The notes: generated by a model from the letters alone, not told the origin. A stretch of 64,000 nucleotides of DNA from Sepiola atlantica (GCA_963556195.1 CAUVYP010000586.1:496001-560000); one strand, 5' to 3'. Positions 37,501-52,168 are shown, numbered from the stretch's first letter. Made by a program: numbers and translations.

Positions 37501-40500
37501 TTTGTTTATAACTTCCACATTTATTCGAATTGTGCAACGAAACTTTGCACAGATTAGCGGAGTCACATTTTCTACTGAAGTACCAAGTTTCAGAAGTGCA
37601 GCTCTTGTACTGCCGGAGATATGTCGATACAAACTGAATACGCAAACTATCAACAAAATTTAGTGCGATTTAAAGTTAGTATCGCTTTTGTTTATAACTT
37701 CACCATTCTTTAGAATTGTGCAACGAAACTTTGCAGAGATAAGCGGAGTCACATGCTCTACTGAAGTACCAAGTTTCAGAAGTGCAGCTCTTTTACTGCC
37801 GGAGATATGTCGATACAAACTGAATACGCAAAACATCAACAAAATTTAGCGCGTTTTAAAGTGGATATCGCTTTTGTTTATAACTTCCACATTTATTCGA
37901 ATTGTGCAACGAAACTTTGCAGACCGTCGCGGAGACACACGTTCTACTGAAGTACCAAGTTTCAGAAGTGCAGCTCTTGTACTGCCGGAGATATGTCGAT
38001 ACAAACTGAATACGCAAAACATCAACTAAATTTAGCGCGTTTTAAAGTTGATATCGCTTTTGTTTATAACTTCCACATTTATTCGAATTGTGCAACGAAA
38101 CTTTGCACAGATTAGCGGAGTCACATTTTCTACTGAAGTACCAAGTTTCAGAAGTGCAGCTCTTGTACTGCCGGAGATATGTCGATACAAACTGAATACG
38201 CAAAACATCAACAAAATTTAGCGCGTTTTAAAGTTGATATCGCTTTTGTTTATAACTTCCACATTTATTCGAATTGTGCAACGAAACTTTGCACAGATTA
38301 GCGGAGTCACATTTTCTACTGAAGTACCAAGTTTCAGAAGTGCAGCTCTTGTACTGCCGGAGATATGTCGATACAAACTGAATACGCAAACTATCAACAA
38401 AATTTAGTGCGATTTAAAGTTGATATCGCTTTTGTTTATAACTTCACCATTCTTTTGAATTGTGCAACGAAACTTTGCAGAGATAAGCGGAGTCACATGC
38501 TCTACTGAAGTACCAAGTCTCAGAAGTGCAGCTCTTTTACTGCCGGAGATATGTCGATACAAACGTAATACGCAAAACATCAACAAAATTTAGCGCGTTT
38601 TAAAGTGGATATCGCTTTTGTTTATAACTTCCACATTTATTCGAATTGTGCAACGAAACTTTGCAGACCGTCGCGGAGACACACGTTCTACTGAAGTACC
38701 AAGTTTCAGAAGTGCAGCTCTTGTAATGCCGGAGATATGTCGATACAAACTGAATACGCAAAACATCAACTAAATTTAGCGCGTTTTAAAGTTGATATCG
38801 CTTTTGTTTATAACTTCCACATTTATTCGAATTGTGCAACGAAACTTTGCACATATTAGCGGAGTCACATTTTCTACTGAAGTACCAAGTTTCAGAAGTG
38901 CAGCTCTTGTACTGCCGGAGATATGTCGATACAAACTGAATACGCAAAACATCAACAAAATTTAGCGCGTTTTAAAGTTGATATCGCTTTTGTTTATAAC
39001 TTCCACATTTATTCGAATTGTGCAACGAAACTTTGCACAGATTAGCGGAGTCACATTTTCTACTGAAGTACCAAGTTTCAGAAGTGCAGCTCTTGTACTG
39101 CCGGAGATATGTCGATACAAACTGAATACGCAAACTATCAACAAAATTTAGTGCGATTTAAAGTTGATATCGCTTTTGTTTATAACTTCACCATTCTTTT
39201 GAATTGTGCAACGAAACTTTGCAGAGATAAGCGGAGTCACATGCTCTACTGAAGTACCAAGTCTCAGAAGTGCAGCTCTTTTACTGCCGGAGATATGTCG
39301 ATACAAACGTAATACGCAAAACATCAACAAAATTTAGCGCGTTTTAAAGTTGATATCGCTTTTGTTTATAACTTCCACATTTATTCGAATTGTGCAACGA
39401 AACTTTGCAGACCGTCGCGGAGACACACGTTCTACTGAATTACCAAGTTTCAGAAGTGCAGCTCTTGTAATGCCGGAGATATGTCGATACAAACTGAATA
39501 CGCAAAACATCAACTAAATTTAGCGCGTTTTAAAGTTGATATCGCTTTTGTTTATAACTTCCACATTTATTCGAATTGTGCAACGAAACTTTGCACATAT
39601 TAGCGGAGTCACATTTTCTACTGAAGTACCAAGTTTCAGAAGTGCAGCTCTTGTACTGCCGGAGATATGTCGATACAAACTGAATACGCAAAACATCAAC
39701 AAAATTTAGCGCGTTTTAAAGTGGATATCGCTTTTGTTTATAACTTCCACATTTATTCGAATTGTGCAACGAAACTTTGCCGACCGTCGCGGAGACACAC
39801 GTTCTACTGAAGTACCAAGTTTCAGAAGTGCAGCTCTTGTACTGCCGGAGATATGTCGATACAAACTGAATACGCAAAACATCAACTAAATTTAGCGCGT
39901 TTTAAAGTTGATATCGCTTTTGTTTATAACTTCCACATTTATTCGAATTGTGCAACGAAACTTTGCACAGATTAGCGGAGTCACATTTTCTACTGAAGTA
40001 CCAAGTTTCAGAAGTGCAGCTCTTGTACTGCCGGAGATATGTCGATACAAACTGAATACGCAAAACATCAACAAAATTTAGCGCGTTTTAAAGTTGATAT
40101 CGCTTTTGTTTATAACTTCCACATTTATTCGAATTGTGCAACGAAACTTTGCACAGATTAGCGGAGTCACATTTTCTACTGAAGTACCAAGTTTCAGAAG
40201 TGCAGCTCTTGTACTGCCGGAGATATGTCGATACAAACTGAATACGCAAACTATCAACAAAATTTAGTGCGATTTAAAGTTAGTATCGCTTTTGTTTATA
40301 ACTTCACCATTCTTTAGAATTGTGCAACGAAACTTTGCAGAGATAAGCGGAGTCACATGCTCTACTGAAGTACCAAGTTTCAGAAGTGCAGCTCTTTTAC
40401 TGCCGGAGATATGTCGATACAAACTGAATACGCAAAACATCAACAAAATTTAGCGCGTTTTAAAGTGGATATCGCTTTTGTTTATAACTTCCACATTTAT

Positions 40501-43239
40501 TCGAATTGTGCAACGAAACTTTGCAGACCGTCGCGGAGACACACGTTCTACTGAAGTACCAAGTTTCAGAAGTGCAGCTCTTGTACTGCCGGAGATATGT
40601 CGATACAAACTGAATACGCAAAACATCAACTAAATTTAGCGCGTTTTAAAGTTGATATCGCTTTTGTTTATAACTTCCACATTTATTCGAATTGTGCAAC
40701 GAAACTTTGCACAGATTAGCGGAGTCACATTTTCTACTGAAGTACCAAGTTTCAGAAGTGCAGCTCTTGTACTGCCGGAGATATGTCGATACAAACTGAA
40801 TACGCAAAACATCAACAAAATTTAGCGCGTTTTAAAGTTGATATCGCTTTTGTTTATAACTTCCACATTTATTCGAATTGTGCAACGAAACTTTGCACAG
40901 ATTAGCGGAGTCACATTTTCTACTGAAGTACCAAGTTTCAGAAGTGCAGCTCTTGTACTGCCGGAGATATGTCGATACAAACTGAATACGCAAACTATCA
41001 ACAAAATTTAGTGCGATTTAAAGTTGATCTCGCTTTTGTTTATAACTTCACCATTCTTTTGAATTGTGCAACGAAACTTTGCAGAGATAAGCGGAGTCAC
41101 ATGCTCTACTGAAGTACCAAGTCTCAGAAGTGCAGCTCTTTTACTGCCGGAGATATGTCGATACAAACGTAATACGCAAAACATCAACAAAATTTAGCGC
41201 GTTTTAAAGTGGATATCGCTTTTGTTTATAACTTCCACATTTATTCGAATTGTGCAACGAAACTTTGCAGACCGTCGCGGAGACACACGTTCTACTGAAG
41301 TACCAAGTTTCAGAAGTGCAGCTCTTGTAATGCCGGAGATATGTCGATACAAACTGAATACGCAAAACATCAACTAAATTTAGCGCGTTTTAAAGTTGAT
41401 ATCGCTTTTGTTTATAACTTCCACATTTATTCGAATTGTGCAACGAAACTTTGCACATATTAGCGGAGTCACATTTTCTACTGAAGTACCAAGTTTCAGA
41501 AGTGCAGCTCTTGTACTGCCGGAGATATGTCGATACAAACTGAATACGCAAAACATCAACAAAATTTAGCGCGTTTTAAAGTGGATATCGCTTTTGTTTA
41601 TAACTTCCACATTTATTCGAATTGTGCAACGAAACTTTGCAGACCGTCGCGGAGACACACGTTCTACTGAAGTACCAAGTTTCAGAAGTGCAGCTCTTGT
41701 ACTGCCGGAGATATGTCGATACAAACTGAATACGCAAAACATCAACTAAATTTAGCGCGTTTTAAAGTTGATATCGCTTTTGTTTATAACTTCCACATTT
41801 ATTCGAATTGTGCAACGAAACTTTGCACAGATTAGCGGAGTCACATTTTCTACTGAAGTACCAAGTTTCAGAAGTGCAGCTCTTGTACTGCCGGAGATAT
41901 GTCGATACAAACTGAATACGCAAAACATCAACAAAATTTAGCGCGTTTTAAAGTTGATATCGCTTTTGTTTATAACTTCCACATTTATTCGAATTGTGCA
42001 ACGAAACTTTGCACAGATTAGCGGAGTCACATTTTCTACTGAAGTACCAAGTTTCAGAAGTGCAGCTCTTGTACTGCCGGAGATATGTCGATACAAACTG
42101 AATACGCAAACTATCAACAAAATTTAGTGCGATTTAAAGTTGATATCGCTTTTGTTTATAACTTCACCATTCTTTTGAATTGTGCAACGAAACTTTGCAG
42201 AGATAAGCGGAGTCACATGCTCTACTGAAGTACCAAGTCTCAGAAGTGCAGCTCTTTTACTGCCGGAGATATGTCGATACAAACGTAATACGCAAAACAT
42301 CAACAAAATTTAGCGCGTTTTAAAGTTGATATCGCTTTTGTTTATAACTTCCACATTTATTCGAATTGTGCAACGAAACTTTGCACAGATTAGCGGAGTC
42401 ACATTTTCTACTGAAGTACCAAGTTTCAGAAGTGCAGCTCTTGTACTGCCGGAGATATGTCGATACAAACTGAATACGCAAAACATAAACAAAATTTAGC
42501 GCGTTTTAAAGTTGATATCGCTTTTGTTTATAACTTCCACATTTATTCGAATTGTGCAACGAAACTTTGCACAGATTAGCGGAGTCACATTTTCTACTGA
42601 AGTACCAAGTTTCAGAAGTGCAGCTCTTGTACTGCCGGAGATATGTCGATACAAACTGAATACGCAAAACATCAACAAAATTTAGCGCGTTTTAAAGTTG
42701 ATATCGCTTTTGTTTATAACTTCCACATTTATTCGAATTGTGCAACGAAACTTTGCAGACAGTCGCGGATAGGCCTTTTCTACTGAAGTACCAAGTTTCA
42801 GAAGTGCAGCTCTTGTACTGCCGGAGATATGTCGATACAAACTGAATACGCAAAACATCAACAAAATTTAGCGCGTTTTAAAGTTGATATCGCTTTTGTT
42901 TATAACTTCCACATTTATTCGAATTGTGCAACGAAACTTTGCACAGATTAGCGGAGTCACATTTTCTACTGAAGTACCAAGTTTCAGAAGTGCAGCTCTT
43001 GTACTGCCGGAGATATGTCGATACAAACTGAATACGCAAACTATCAACAAAATTTAGTGCGATTTAAAGTTGATATCGCTTTTGTTTATAACTTCACCAT
43101 TCTTTTGAATTGTGCAACGAAACTTTGCAGAGATAAGCGGAGTCACATGCTCTACTGAAGTACCAAGTCTCAGAAGTGCAGCTCTTTTACTGCCGGAGAT
43201 ATGTCGATACAAACGTAATACGCAAAACATCAACAAAAT

Positions 43240-46215
43240 TTAGCGCGTTTTAAAGTGGATATCGCTTTTGTTTATAACTTCCACATTTATTCGAATTGTG
43301 CAACGAAACTTTGCAGACCGTCGCGGAGACACACTTTCTACTGAAGTACCAAGTTTCAGAAGTGCAGCTCTTGTAATGCCGGAGATATGTCGATACAAAC
43401 TGAATACGCAAAACATCAACTAAATTTAGCGCGTTTTAAAGTTGATATCGCTTTTGTTTATAACTTCCACATTTATTCGAATTGTGCAACGAAACTTTGC
43501 ACATATTAGCGGAGTCACATTTTCTACTGAAGTACCAAGTTTCAGAAGTGCAGCTCTTGTACTGCCGGAGATATGTCGATACAAACTGAATACGCAAAAC
43601 ATCAACAAAATTTAGCGCGTTTTAAAGTGGATATCGCTTTTGTTTATAACTTCCACATTTATTCGAATTGTGCAACGAAACTTTGCAGACCGTCGCGGAG
43701 ACACACGTTCTACTGAAGTACCAAGTTTCAGAAGTGCAGCTCTTGTACTGCCGGAGATATGTCGATACAAACTGAATACGCAAAACATCAACTAAATTTA
43801 GCGCGTTTTAAAGTTGATATCGCTTTTGTTTATAACTTCCACATTTATTCGAATTGTGCAACGAAACTTTGCACAGATTAGCGGAGTCACATTTTCTACT
43901 GAAGTACCAAGTTTCAGAAGTGCAGCTCTTGTACTGCCGGAGATATGTCGATACAAACTGAATACGCAAAACATCAACAAAATTTAGCGCGTTTTAAAGT
44001 TGATATCGCTTTTGTTTATAACTTCCACATTTATTCGAATTGTGCAACGAAACTTTGCACAGATTAGCGGAGTCACATTTTCTACTGAAGTACCAAGTTT
44101 CAGAAGTGCAGCTCTTGTACTGCCGGAGATATGTCGATACAAACTGAATACGCAAACTATCAACAAAATTTAGTGCGATTTAAAGTTGATATCGCTTTTG
44201 TTTATAACTTCACAATTCTTTTGAATTGTGCAACGAAACTTTGCAGAGATAAGCGGAGTCACATGCTCTACTGAAGTACCAAGTCTCAGAAGTGCAGCTC
44301 TTTTACTGCCGGAGATATGTCGATACAAACGTAATACGCAAAACATCAACAAAATTTAGCGCGTTTTAAAGTTGATATCGCTTTTGTTTATAACTTCCAC
44401 ATTTATTCGAATTGTGCAACGAAACTTTGCACAGATTAGCGGAGTCACATTTTCTACTGAAGTACCAAGTTTCAGAAGTGCAGCTCTTGTACTGCCGGAG
44501 ATATGTCGATACAAACTGAATACGCAAAACATCAACAAAATTTAGCGCGTTTTAAAGTTGATATCGCTTTTGTTTATAACTTCCACATTTATTCGAATTG
44601 TGCAACGAAACTTTGCAGACAGTCGCGGATAGGCCTTTTCTACTGAAGTACCAAGTTTCAGAAGTGGAGCTCTTGTACTGCCGGAGATATGTCGATACAA
44701 ACTGAATACGCAAAACATCAACAAAATTTAGCGCGTTTTAAAGTTGATATCGCTTTTGTTTATAACTTCCACATTTATTCGAATTGTGCAACGAAACTTT
44801 GCAGACAGTCGCGGATAGGCCTTTTCTACTGAAGTACCAAGTTTCAGAAGTGCAGCTCTTGTACTGCCGGAGATATGTCGATACAAACTGAATACGCAAA
44901 ACATCAACAAAATTTAGCGCGTTTTAAAGTTGATATCGCTTTTGTTTATAACTTCCACATTTATTCGAATTGTGCAACGAAACTTTGCACAGATTAGCGG
45001 AGTCACATTTTCTACTGAAGTACCAAGTTTCAGAAGTGCAGCTCTTGTACTGCCGGAGATATGTCGATACAAACTGAATACGCAAACTATCAACAAAATT
45101 TAGTGCGATTTAAAGTTGATATCGCTTTTGTTTATAACTTCACCATTCTTTTGAATTGTGCAACGAAACTTTGCAGAGATAAGCGGAGTCACATGCTCTA
45201 CTGAAGTACCAAGTCTCAGAAGTGCAGCTCTTTTACTGCCGGAGATATGTCGATACAAACGTAATACGCAAAACATCAACAAAATTTAGCGCGTTTTAAA
45301 GTTGATATCGCTTTTGTTTATAACTTCCACATTTATTCGAATTGTGCAACGAAACTTTGCACAGATTAGCGGAGTCACATTTTCTACTGAAGTACCAAGT
45401 TTCAGAAGTGCAGCTCTTGTACTGCCGGAGATATGTCGATACAAACTGAATACGCAAAACATCAACAAAATTTAGCGCGTTTTAAAGTTGATATCGCTTT
45501 TGTTTATAACTTCCACATTTATTCGAATTGTGCAACGAAACTTTGCACAGATTAGCGGAGTCACATTTTCTACTGAAGTACCAAGTTTCAGAAGTGCAGC
45601 TCTTGTACTGCCGGAGATATGTCGATACAAACTGAATACGCAAAACATCAACAAAATTTAGCGCGTTTTAAAGTTGATATCGCTTTTGTTTATAACTTCC
45701 ACATTTATTCGAATTGTGCAACGAAACTTTGCAGACAGTCGCGGATAGGCCTTTTCTACTGAAGTACCAAGTTTCAGAAGTGCAGCTCTTGTACTGCCGG
45801 AGATATGTCGATACAAACTGAATACGCAAAACATCAACAAAATTTAGCGCGTTTTAAAGTTGATATCGCTTTTGTTTATAACTTCCACATTTATTCGAAT
45901 TGTGCAACGAAACTTTGCACAGATTAGCGGAGTCACATTTTCTACTGAAGTACCAAGTTTCAGAAGTGCAGCTCTTGTACTGCCGGAGATATGTCGATAC
46001 AAACTGAATACGCAAACTATCAACAAAATTTAGTGCGATTTAAAGTTGATATCGCTTTTGTTTATAACTTCACCATTCTTTTGAATTGTGCAACGAAACT
46101 TTGCAGAGATAAGCGGAGTCACATGCTCTACTGAAGTACCAAGTTTCAGAAGTGCAGCTCTTTTACTGCCGGAGATATGTCGATACAAACGTAATACGCA
46201 AAACATCAACAAAAT
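43240..46215. repeat. 16-monomer super-unit (6 + 5 + 5)
   Basis: Reads 3 1 3 1 1* 4, then 1 2 2 1* 4, then 1 1 2 1* 4 (2976 bp). The next unit, 46216-50121, has the same order with the middle 5-mer present twice. The first type 3 in both has acactttctac. The first type 2 of the middle 5-mer carries gtggagctc in all three copies. Confidence 0.88.
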
Positions 46216-49200
46216 TTAGCGCGTTTTAAAGTGGATATCGCTTTTGTTTATAACTTCCACATTTATTCGAATTGTGCAACGAAACTTTGCAGACCGTCGC
46301 GGAGACACACTTTCTACTGAAGTACCAAGTTTCAGAAGTGCAGCTCTTGTAATGCCGGAGATATGTCGATACAAACTGAATACGCAAAACATCAACTAAA
46401 TTTAGCGCGTTTTAAAGTTGATATCGCTTTTGTTTATAACTTCCACATTTATTCGAATTGTGCAACGAAACTTTGCACATATTAGCGGAGTCACATTTTC
46501 TACTGAAGTACCAAGTTTCAGAAGTGCAGCTCTTGTACTGCCGGAGATATGTCGATACAAACTGAATACGCAAAACATCAACAAAATTTAGCGCGTTTTA
46601 AAGTGGATATCGCTTTTGTTTATAACTTCCACATTTATTCGAATTGTGCAACGAAACTTTGCAGACCGTCGCGGAGACACACGTTCTACTGAAGTACCAA
46701 GTTTCAGAAGTGCAGCTCTTGTACTGCCGGAGATATGTCGATACAAACTGAATACGCAAAACATCAACTAAATTTAGCGCGTTTTAAAGTTGATATCGCT
46801 TTTGTTTATAACTTCCACATTTATTCGAATTGTGCAACGAAACTTTGCACAGATTAGCGGAGTCACATTTTCTACTGAAGTACCAAGTTTCAGAAGTGCA
46901 GCTCTTGTACTGCCGGAGATATGTCGATACAAACTGAATACGCAAAACATCAACAAAATTAAGCGCGTTTTAAAGTTGATATCGCTTTTGTTTATAACTT
47001 CCACATTTATTCGAATTGTGCAACGAAACTTTGCACAGATTAGCGGAGTCACATTTTCTACTGAAGTACCAAGTTTCAGAAGTGCAGCTCTTGTACTGCC
47101 GGAGATATGTCGATACAAACTGAATACGCAAACTATCAACAAAATTTAGTGCGATTTAAAGTTGATATCGCTTTTGTTTATAACTTCACCATTCTTTTGA
47201 ATTGTGCAACGAAACTTTGCAGAGATAAGCGGAGTCACATGCTCTACTGAAGTACCAAGTCTCAGAAGTGCAGCTCTTTTACTGCCGGAGATATGTCGAT
47301 ACAAACGTAATACGCAAAACATCAACAAAATTTAGCGCGTTTTAAAGTTGATATCGCTTTTGTTTATAACTTCCACATTTATTCGAATTGTGCAACGAAA
47401 CTTTGCACAGATTAGCGGAGTCACATTTTCTACTGAAGTACCAAGTTTCAGAAGTGCAGCTCTTGTACTGCCGGAGATATGTCGATACAAACTGAATACG
47501 CAAAACATCAACAAAATTTAGCGCGTTTTAAAGTTGATATCGCTTTTGTTTATAACTTCCACATTTATTCGAATTGTGCAACGAAACTTTGCAGACAGTC
47601 GCGGATAGGCCTTTTCTACTGAAGTACCAAGTTTCAGAAGTGGAGCTCTTGTACTGCCGGAGATATGTCGATACAAACTGAATACGCAAAACATCAACAA
47701 AATTTAGCGCGTTTTAAAGTTGATATCGCTTTTGTTTATAACTTCCACATTTATTCGAATTGTGCAACGAAACTTTGCAGACAGTCGCGGATAGGCCTTT
47801 TCTACTGAAGTACCAAGTTTCAGAAGTGCAGCTCTTGTACTGCCGGAGATATGTCGATACAAACTGAATACGCAAAACATCAACAAAATTTAGCGCGTTT
47901 TAAAGTTGATATCGCTTTTGTTTATAACTTCCACATTTATTCGAATTGTGCAACGAAACTTTGCACAGATTAGCGGAGTCACATTTTCTACTGAAGTACC
48001 AAGTTTCAGAAGTGCAGCTCTTGTACTGCCGGAGATATGTCGATACAAACTGAATACGCAAACTATCAACAAAATTTAGTGCGATTTAAAGTTGATATCG
48101 CTTTTGTTTATAACTTCACCATTCTTTTGAATTGTGCAACGAAACTTTGCAGAGATAAGCGGAGTCACATGCTCTACTGAAGTACCAAGTCTCAGAAGTG
48201 CAGCTCTTTTACTGCCGGAGATATGTCGATACAAACGTAATACGCAAAACATCAACAAAATTTAGCGCGTTTTAAAGTTGATATCGCTTTTGTTTATAAC
48301 TTCCACATTTATTCGAATTGTGCAACGAAACTTTGCACAGATTAGCGGAGTCACATTTTCTACTGAAGTACCAAGTTTCAGAAGTGCAGCTCTTGTACTG
48401 CCGGAGATATGTCGATACAAACTGAATACGCAAAACATCAACAAAATTTAGCGCGTTTTAAAGTTGATATCGCTTTTGTTTATAACTTCCACATTTATTC
48501 GAATTGTGCAACGAAACTTTGCAGACAGTCGCGGATAGGCCTTTTCTACTGAAGTACCAAGTTTCAGAAGTGGAGCTCTTGTACTGCCGGAGATATGTCG
48601 ATACAAACTGAATACGCAAAACATCAACAAAATTTAGCGCGTTTTAAAGTTGATATCGCTTTTGTTTATAACTTCCACATTTATTCGAATTGTGCAACGA
48701 AACTTTGCAGACAGTCGCGGATAGGCCTTTTCTACTGAAGTACCAAGTTTCAGAAGTGCAGCTCTTGTACTGCCGGAGATATGTCGATACAAACTGAATA
48801 CGCAAAACATCAACAAAATTTAGCGCGTTTTAAAGTTGATATCGCTTTTGTTTATAACTTCCACATTTATTCGAATTGTGCAACGAAACTTTGCACAGAT
48901 TAGCGGAGTCACATTTTCTACTGAAGTACCAAGTTTCAGAAGTGCAGCTCTTGTACTGCCGGAGATATGTCGATACAAACTGAATACGCAAACTATCAAC
49001 AAAATTTAGTGCGATTTAAAGTTGATATCGCTTTTGTTTATAACTTCACCATTCTTTTGAATTGTGCAACGAAACTTTGCAGAGATAAGCGGAGTCACAT
49101 GCTCTACTGAAGTACCAAGTCTCAGAAGTGCAGCTCTTTTACTGCCGGAGATATGTCGATACAAACGTAATACGCAAAACATCAACAAAATTTAGCGCGT

Positions 49201-50121
49201 TTTAAAGTTGATATCGCTTTTGTTTATAACTTCCACATTTATTCGAATTGTGCAACGAAACTTTGCACAGATTAGCGGAGTCACATTTTCTACTGAAGTA
49301 CCAAGTTTCAGAAGTGCAGCTCTTGTACTGCCGGAGATATGTCGATACAAACTGAATACGCAAAACATCAACAAAATTTAGCGCGTTTTAAAGTTGATAT
49401 CGCTTTTGTTTATAACTTCCACATTTATTCGAATTGTGCAACGAAACTTTGCACAGATTAGCGGAGTCACATTTTCTACTGAAGTACCAAGTTTCAGAAG
49501 TGCAGCTCTTGTACTGCCGGAGATATGTCGATACAAACTGAATACGCAAAACATCAACAAAATTTAGCGCGTTTTAAAGTTGATATCGCTTTTGTTTATA
49601 ACTTCCACATTTATTCGAATTGTGCAACGAAACTTTGCAGACAGTCGCGGATAGGCCTTTTCTACTGAAGTACCAAGTTTCAGAAGTGCAGCTCTTGTAC
49701 TGCCGGAGATATGTCGATACAAACTGAATACGCAAAACATCAACAAAATTTAGCGCGTTTTAAAGTTGATATCGCTTTTGTTTATAACTTCCACATTTAT
49801 TCGAATTGTGCAACGAAACTTTGCACAGATTAGCGGAGTCACATTTTCTACTGAAGTACCAAGTTTCAGAAGTGCAGCTCTTGTACTGCCGGAGATATGT
49901 CGATACAAACTGAATACGCAAACTATCAACAAAATTTAGTGCGATTTAAAGTTGATATCGCTTTTGTTTATAACTTCACCATTCTTTTGAATTGTGCAAC
50001 GAAACTTTGCAGAGATAAGCGGAGTCACATGCTCTACTGAAGTACCAAGTTTCAGAAGTGCAGCTCTTTTACTGCCATAGATATGTCGATACAAACGTAA
50101 TACGCAAAACATCAACAAAAT
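46216..50121. repeat. 21-monomer super-unit (6 + 5 + 5 + 5)
   Basis: Same layout as the 16-mer to its left, plus a tandem 930-bp copy of the middle 5-mer (47332-48261 and 48262-49191). A third round begins at 50122 with 3 1 3 1 1* 4 and then changes to a type 2-rich order at 51238. At 46961 a t-to-a change turns tttagcg into ttaagcg. Confidence 0.88.
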
Positions 50122-51237
50122 TTAGCGCGTTTTAAAGTGGATATCGCTTTTGTTTATAACTTCCACATTTATTCGAATTGTGCAACGAAACTTTGCAGAC
50201 CGTCGCGGAGACACACGTTCTACTGAAGTACCAAGTTTCAGAAGTGCAGCTCTTGTAATGCCGGAGATATGTCGATACAAACTGAATACGCAAAACATTA
50301 ACTAAATTTAGCGCGTTTTAAAGTTGATATCGCTTTTGTTTATAACTTCCACATTTATTCGAATTGTGCAACGAAACTTTGCACATATTAGCGGAGTCAC
50401 ATTTTCTACTGAAGTACCAAGTTTCAGAAGTGCAGCTCTTGTACTGCCGGAGATATGTCGATACAAACTGAATACGCAAAACATCAACAAAATTTAGCGC
50501 GTTTTAAAGTGGATATCGCTTTTGTTTATAACTTCCACATTTATTCGAATTGTGCAACGAAACTTTGCAGACCGTCGCGGAGACACACGTTCTACTGAAG
50601 TACCAAGTTTCAGAAGTGCAGCTCTTGTACTGCCGGAGATATGTCGATACAAACTGAATACGCAAAACATCAACTAAATTTAGCGCGTTTTAAAGTTGAT
50701 ATCGCTTTTGTTTATAACTTCCACATTTATTCGAATTGTGCAACGAATCTTTGCACAGATTAGCGGAGTCACATTTTCTACTGAAGTACCAAGTTTCAGA
50801 AGTGCAGCTCTTGTACTGCCGGAGATATGTCGATACAAACTGAATACGCAAAACATCAACAAAATTTAGCGCGTTTTAAAGTTGATATCGCTTTTGTTTA
50901 TAACTTCCACATTTATTCGAATTGTGCAACGAAACTTTGCACAGATTAGCGGAGTCACATTTTCTACTGAAGTACCAAGTTTCAGAAGTGCAGCTCTTGT
51001 ACTGCCGGAGATATGTCGATACAAACTGAATACGCAAACTATCAACAAAATTTAGTGCGATTTAAAGTTGATATCGCTTTTGTTTATAACTTCACCATTC
51101 TTTTGAATTGTGCAACGAAACTTTGCAGAGATAAGCGGAGTCACATGCTCTACTGAAGTACCAAGTCTCAGAAGTGCAGCTCTTTTACTGCCGGAGATAT
51201 GTCGATACAAACGTAATACGCAAAACATCAACAAAAT

Positions 51238-51424
51238 TTAGCGCGTTTTAAAGTTGATATCGCTTTTGTTTATAACTTCCACATTTATTCGAATTGTGCA
51301 ACGAAACTTTGCACAGATTAGCGGAGTCACATTTTCTACTGAAGTACCAAGTTTCTAGAAGTGCAGCTCTTGTACTGCCGGAGATATGTCGATACAAACT
51401 GAATACGCAAAACATCAACAAAAT
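51238..51424. repeat. Type 1 monomer with a 1-bp insertion
   Basis: gtttcagaag reads gtttctagaag at about 51351-51361, making a 187-bp copy and an XbaI site (TCTAGA). It lies at the switch from zone 3 to zone 4. Confidence 0.9.
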
Positions 51425-51610
51425 TTAGCGCGTTTTAAAGTTGATATCGCTTTTGTTTATAACTTCCACATTTATTCGAATTGTGCAACGAAACTTTGCA
51501 CAGATTAGCGGAGTCACATTTTCTACTGAAGTACCAAGTTTCAGAAGTGCAGCTCTTGTACTGCCGGAGATATGTCGATACAAACTGAATACGCAAAACA
51601 TCAACAAAAT

Positions 51611-52168
51611 TTAGCGCGTTTTAAAGTTGATATCGCTTTTGTTTATAACTTCCACATTTATTCGAATTGTGCAACGAAACTTTGCAGACAGTCGCGGATA
51701 GGCCTTTTCTACTGAAGTACCAAGTTTCAGAAGTGCAGCTCTTGTACTGCCGGAGATATGTCGATACAAACTGAATACGCAAAACATCAACAAAATTTAG
51801 CGCGTTTTAAAGTTGATATCGCTTTTGTTTATAACTTCCACATTTATTCGAATTGTGCAACGAAACTTTGCAGACAGTCGCGGATAGGCCTTTTCTACTG
51901 AAGTACCAAGTTTCAGAAGTGCAGCTCTTGTACTGCCGGAGATATGTCGATACAAACTGAATACGCAAAACATCAACAAAATTTAGCGCGTTTTAAAGTT
52001 GATATCGCTTTTGTTTATAACTTCCACATTTATTCGAATTGTGCAACGAAACTTTGCAGACAGTCGCGGATAGGCCTTTTCTACTGAAGTACCAAGTTTC
52101 AGAAGTGCAGCTCTTGTACTGCCGGAGATATGTCGATACAAACTGAATACGCAAAACATCAACAAAAT
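51611..52168. repeat. Three type 2 monomers in a row
   Basis: 51611, 51797 and 51983 are all type 2, the only triple in the window. The last one ends aaacatcaac, not aactatcaac, yet is followed by a type 4 copy. This places a junction inside the short stretch before 52169. Confidence 0.85.

Larger units (their letters stand above)
13295..38031. repeat. Zone 2: mixed HOR region
   Basis: Monomer types from 13295 in steps of 186 (' = mosaic type 4, h = hybrid): 4 3 1 1* 4 3 2 1* 4 3 1 1 2* 4 1 3 1 1* 4 3 1* 4' 3 1 2 1* 4 3 1 1 2 1* 4 1 1* 4 3 1 1* 4 3 1 3 1 h 1* 4 3 1 1* 4 3 3 2 1* 4 3 1 1* 4 3 3 2 1* h 1 1 3 1 2 1* 4 3 1 1 1* 4 1 1 3 1 1 3 1 2 1* 4 3 1 1 1 2 1* 4 3 1 1* 4 3 1 1 1 1 2 1 4 1 1* 4 3 1* 4 3 1 3 1 1* 4 3 1 1 3 1 1 1 1 2 1* 4 1 1* 4 3. 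A -1 indel at about 21402 moves later starts by one base. Runs of type 1 up to four long occur at 31708-32451 and 35986-36729. Zone edges are drawn by eye from marker content and are not sharp. Confidence 0.8.
38032..51237. repeat. Zone 3: regular 4-, 5- and 6-mer HOR region
   Basis: Monomer types from 38032: 1 1* 4 3 1 1* 4 3 1 3 1 1* 4 3 1 1* 4 3 1 3 1 1* 4 1 1 2 1* 4 3 1 3 1 1* 4 1 2 2 1* 4 1 1 2 1* 4 3 1 3 1 1* 4 1 2 2 1* 4 1 2 2 1* 4 1 1 2 1* 4 3 1 3 1 1* 4. Consecutive type 4 monomers are 4, 6, 4, 6, 5, 6, 5, 5, 6, 5, 5, 5 and 6 monomers apart. Nearly all type 4 copies here carry the subtype ending acgtaatacgc, usually with gtctcag. There are no indels. This is the most orderly part of the window and probably the most recently homogenised. 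Confidence 0.85.

Noticed and set aside
46774..47142. 122-codon minus-strand frame
   Set aside because: It arises only because one t-to-a change at 46961 removes the stop between two satellite monomers. The protein is two copies of the same repeat translation.
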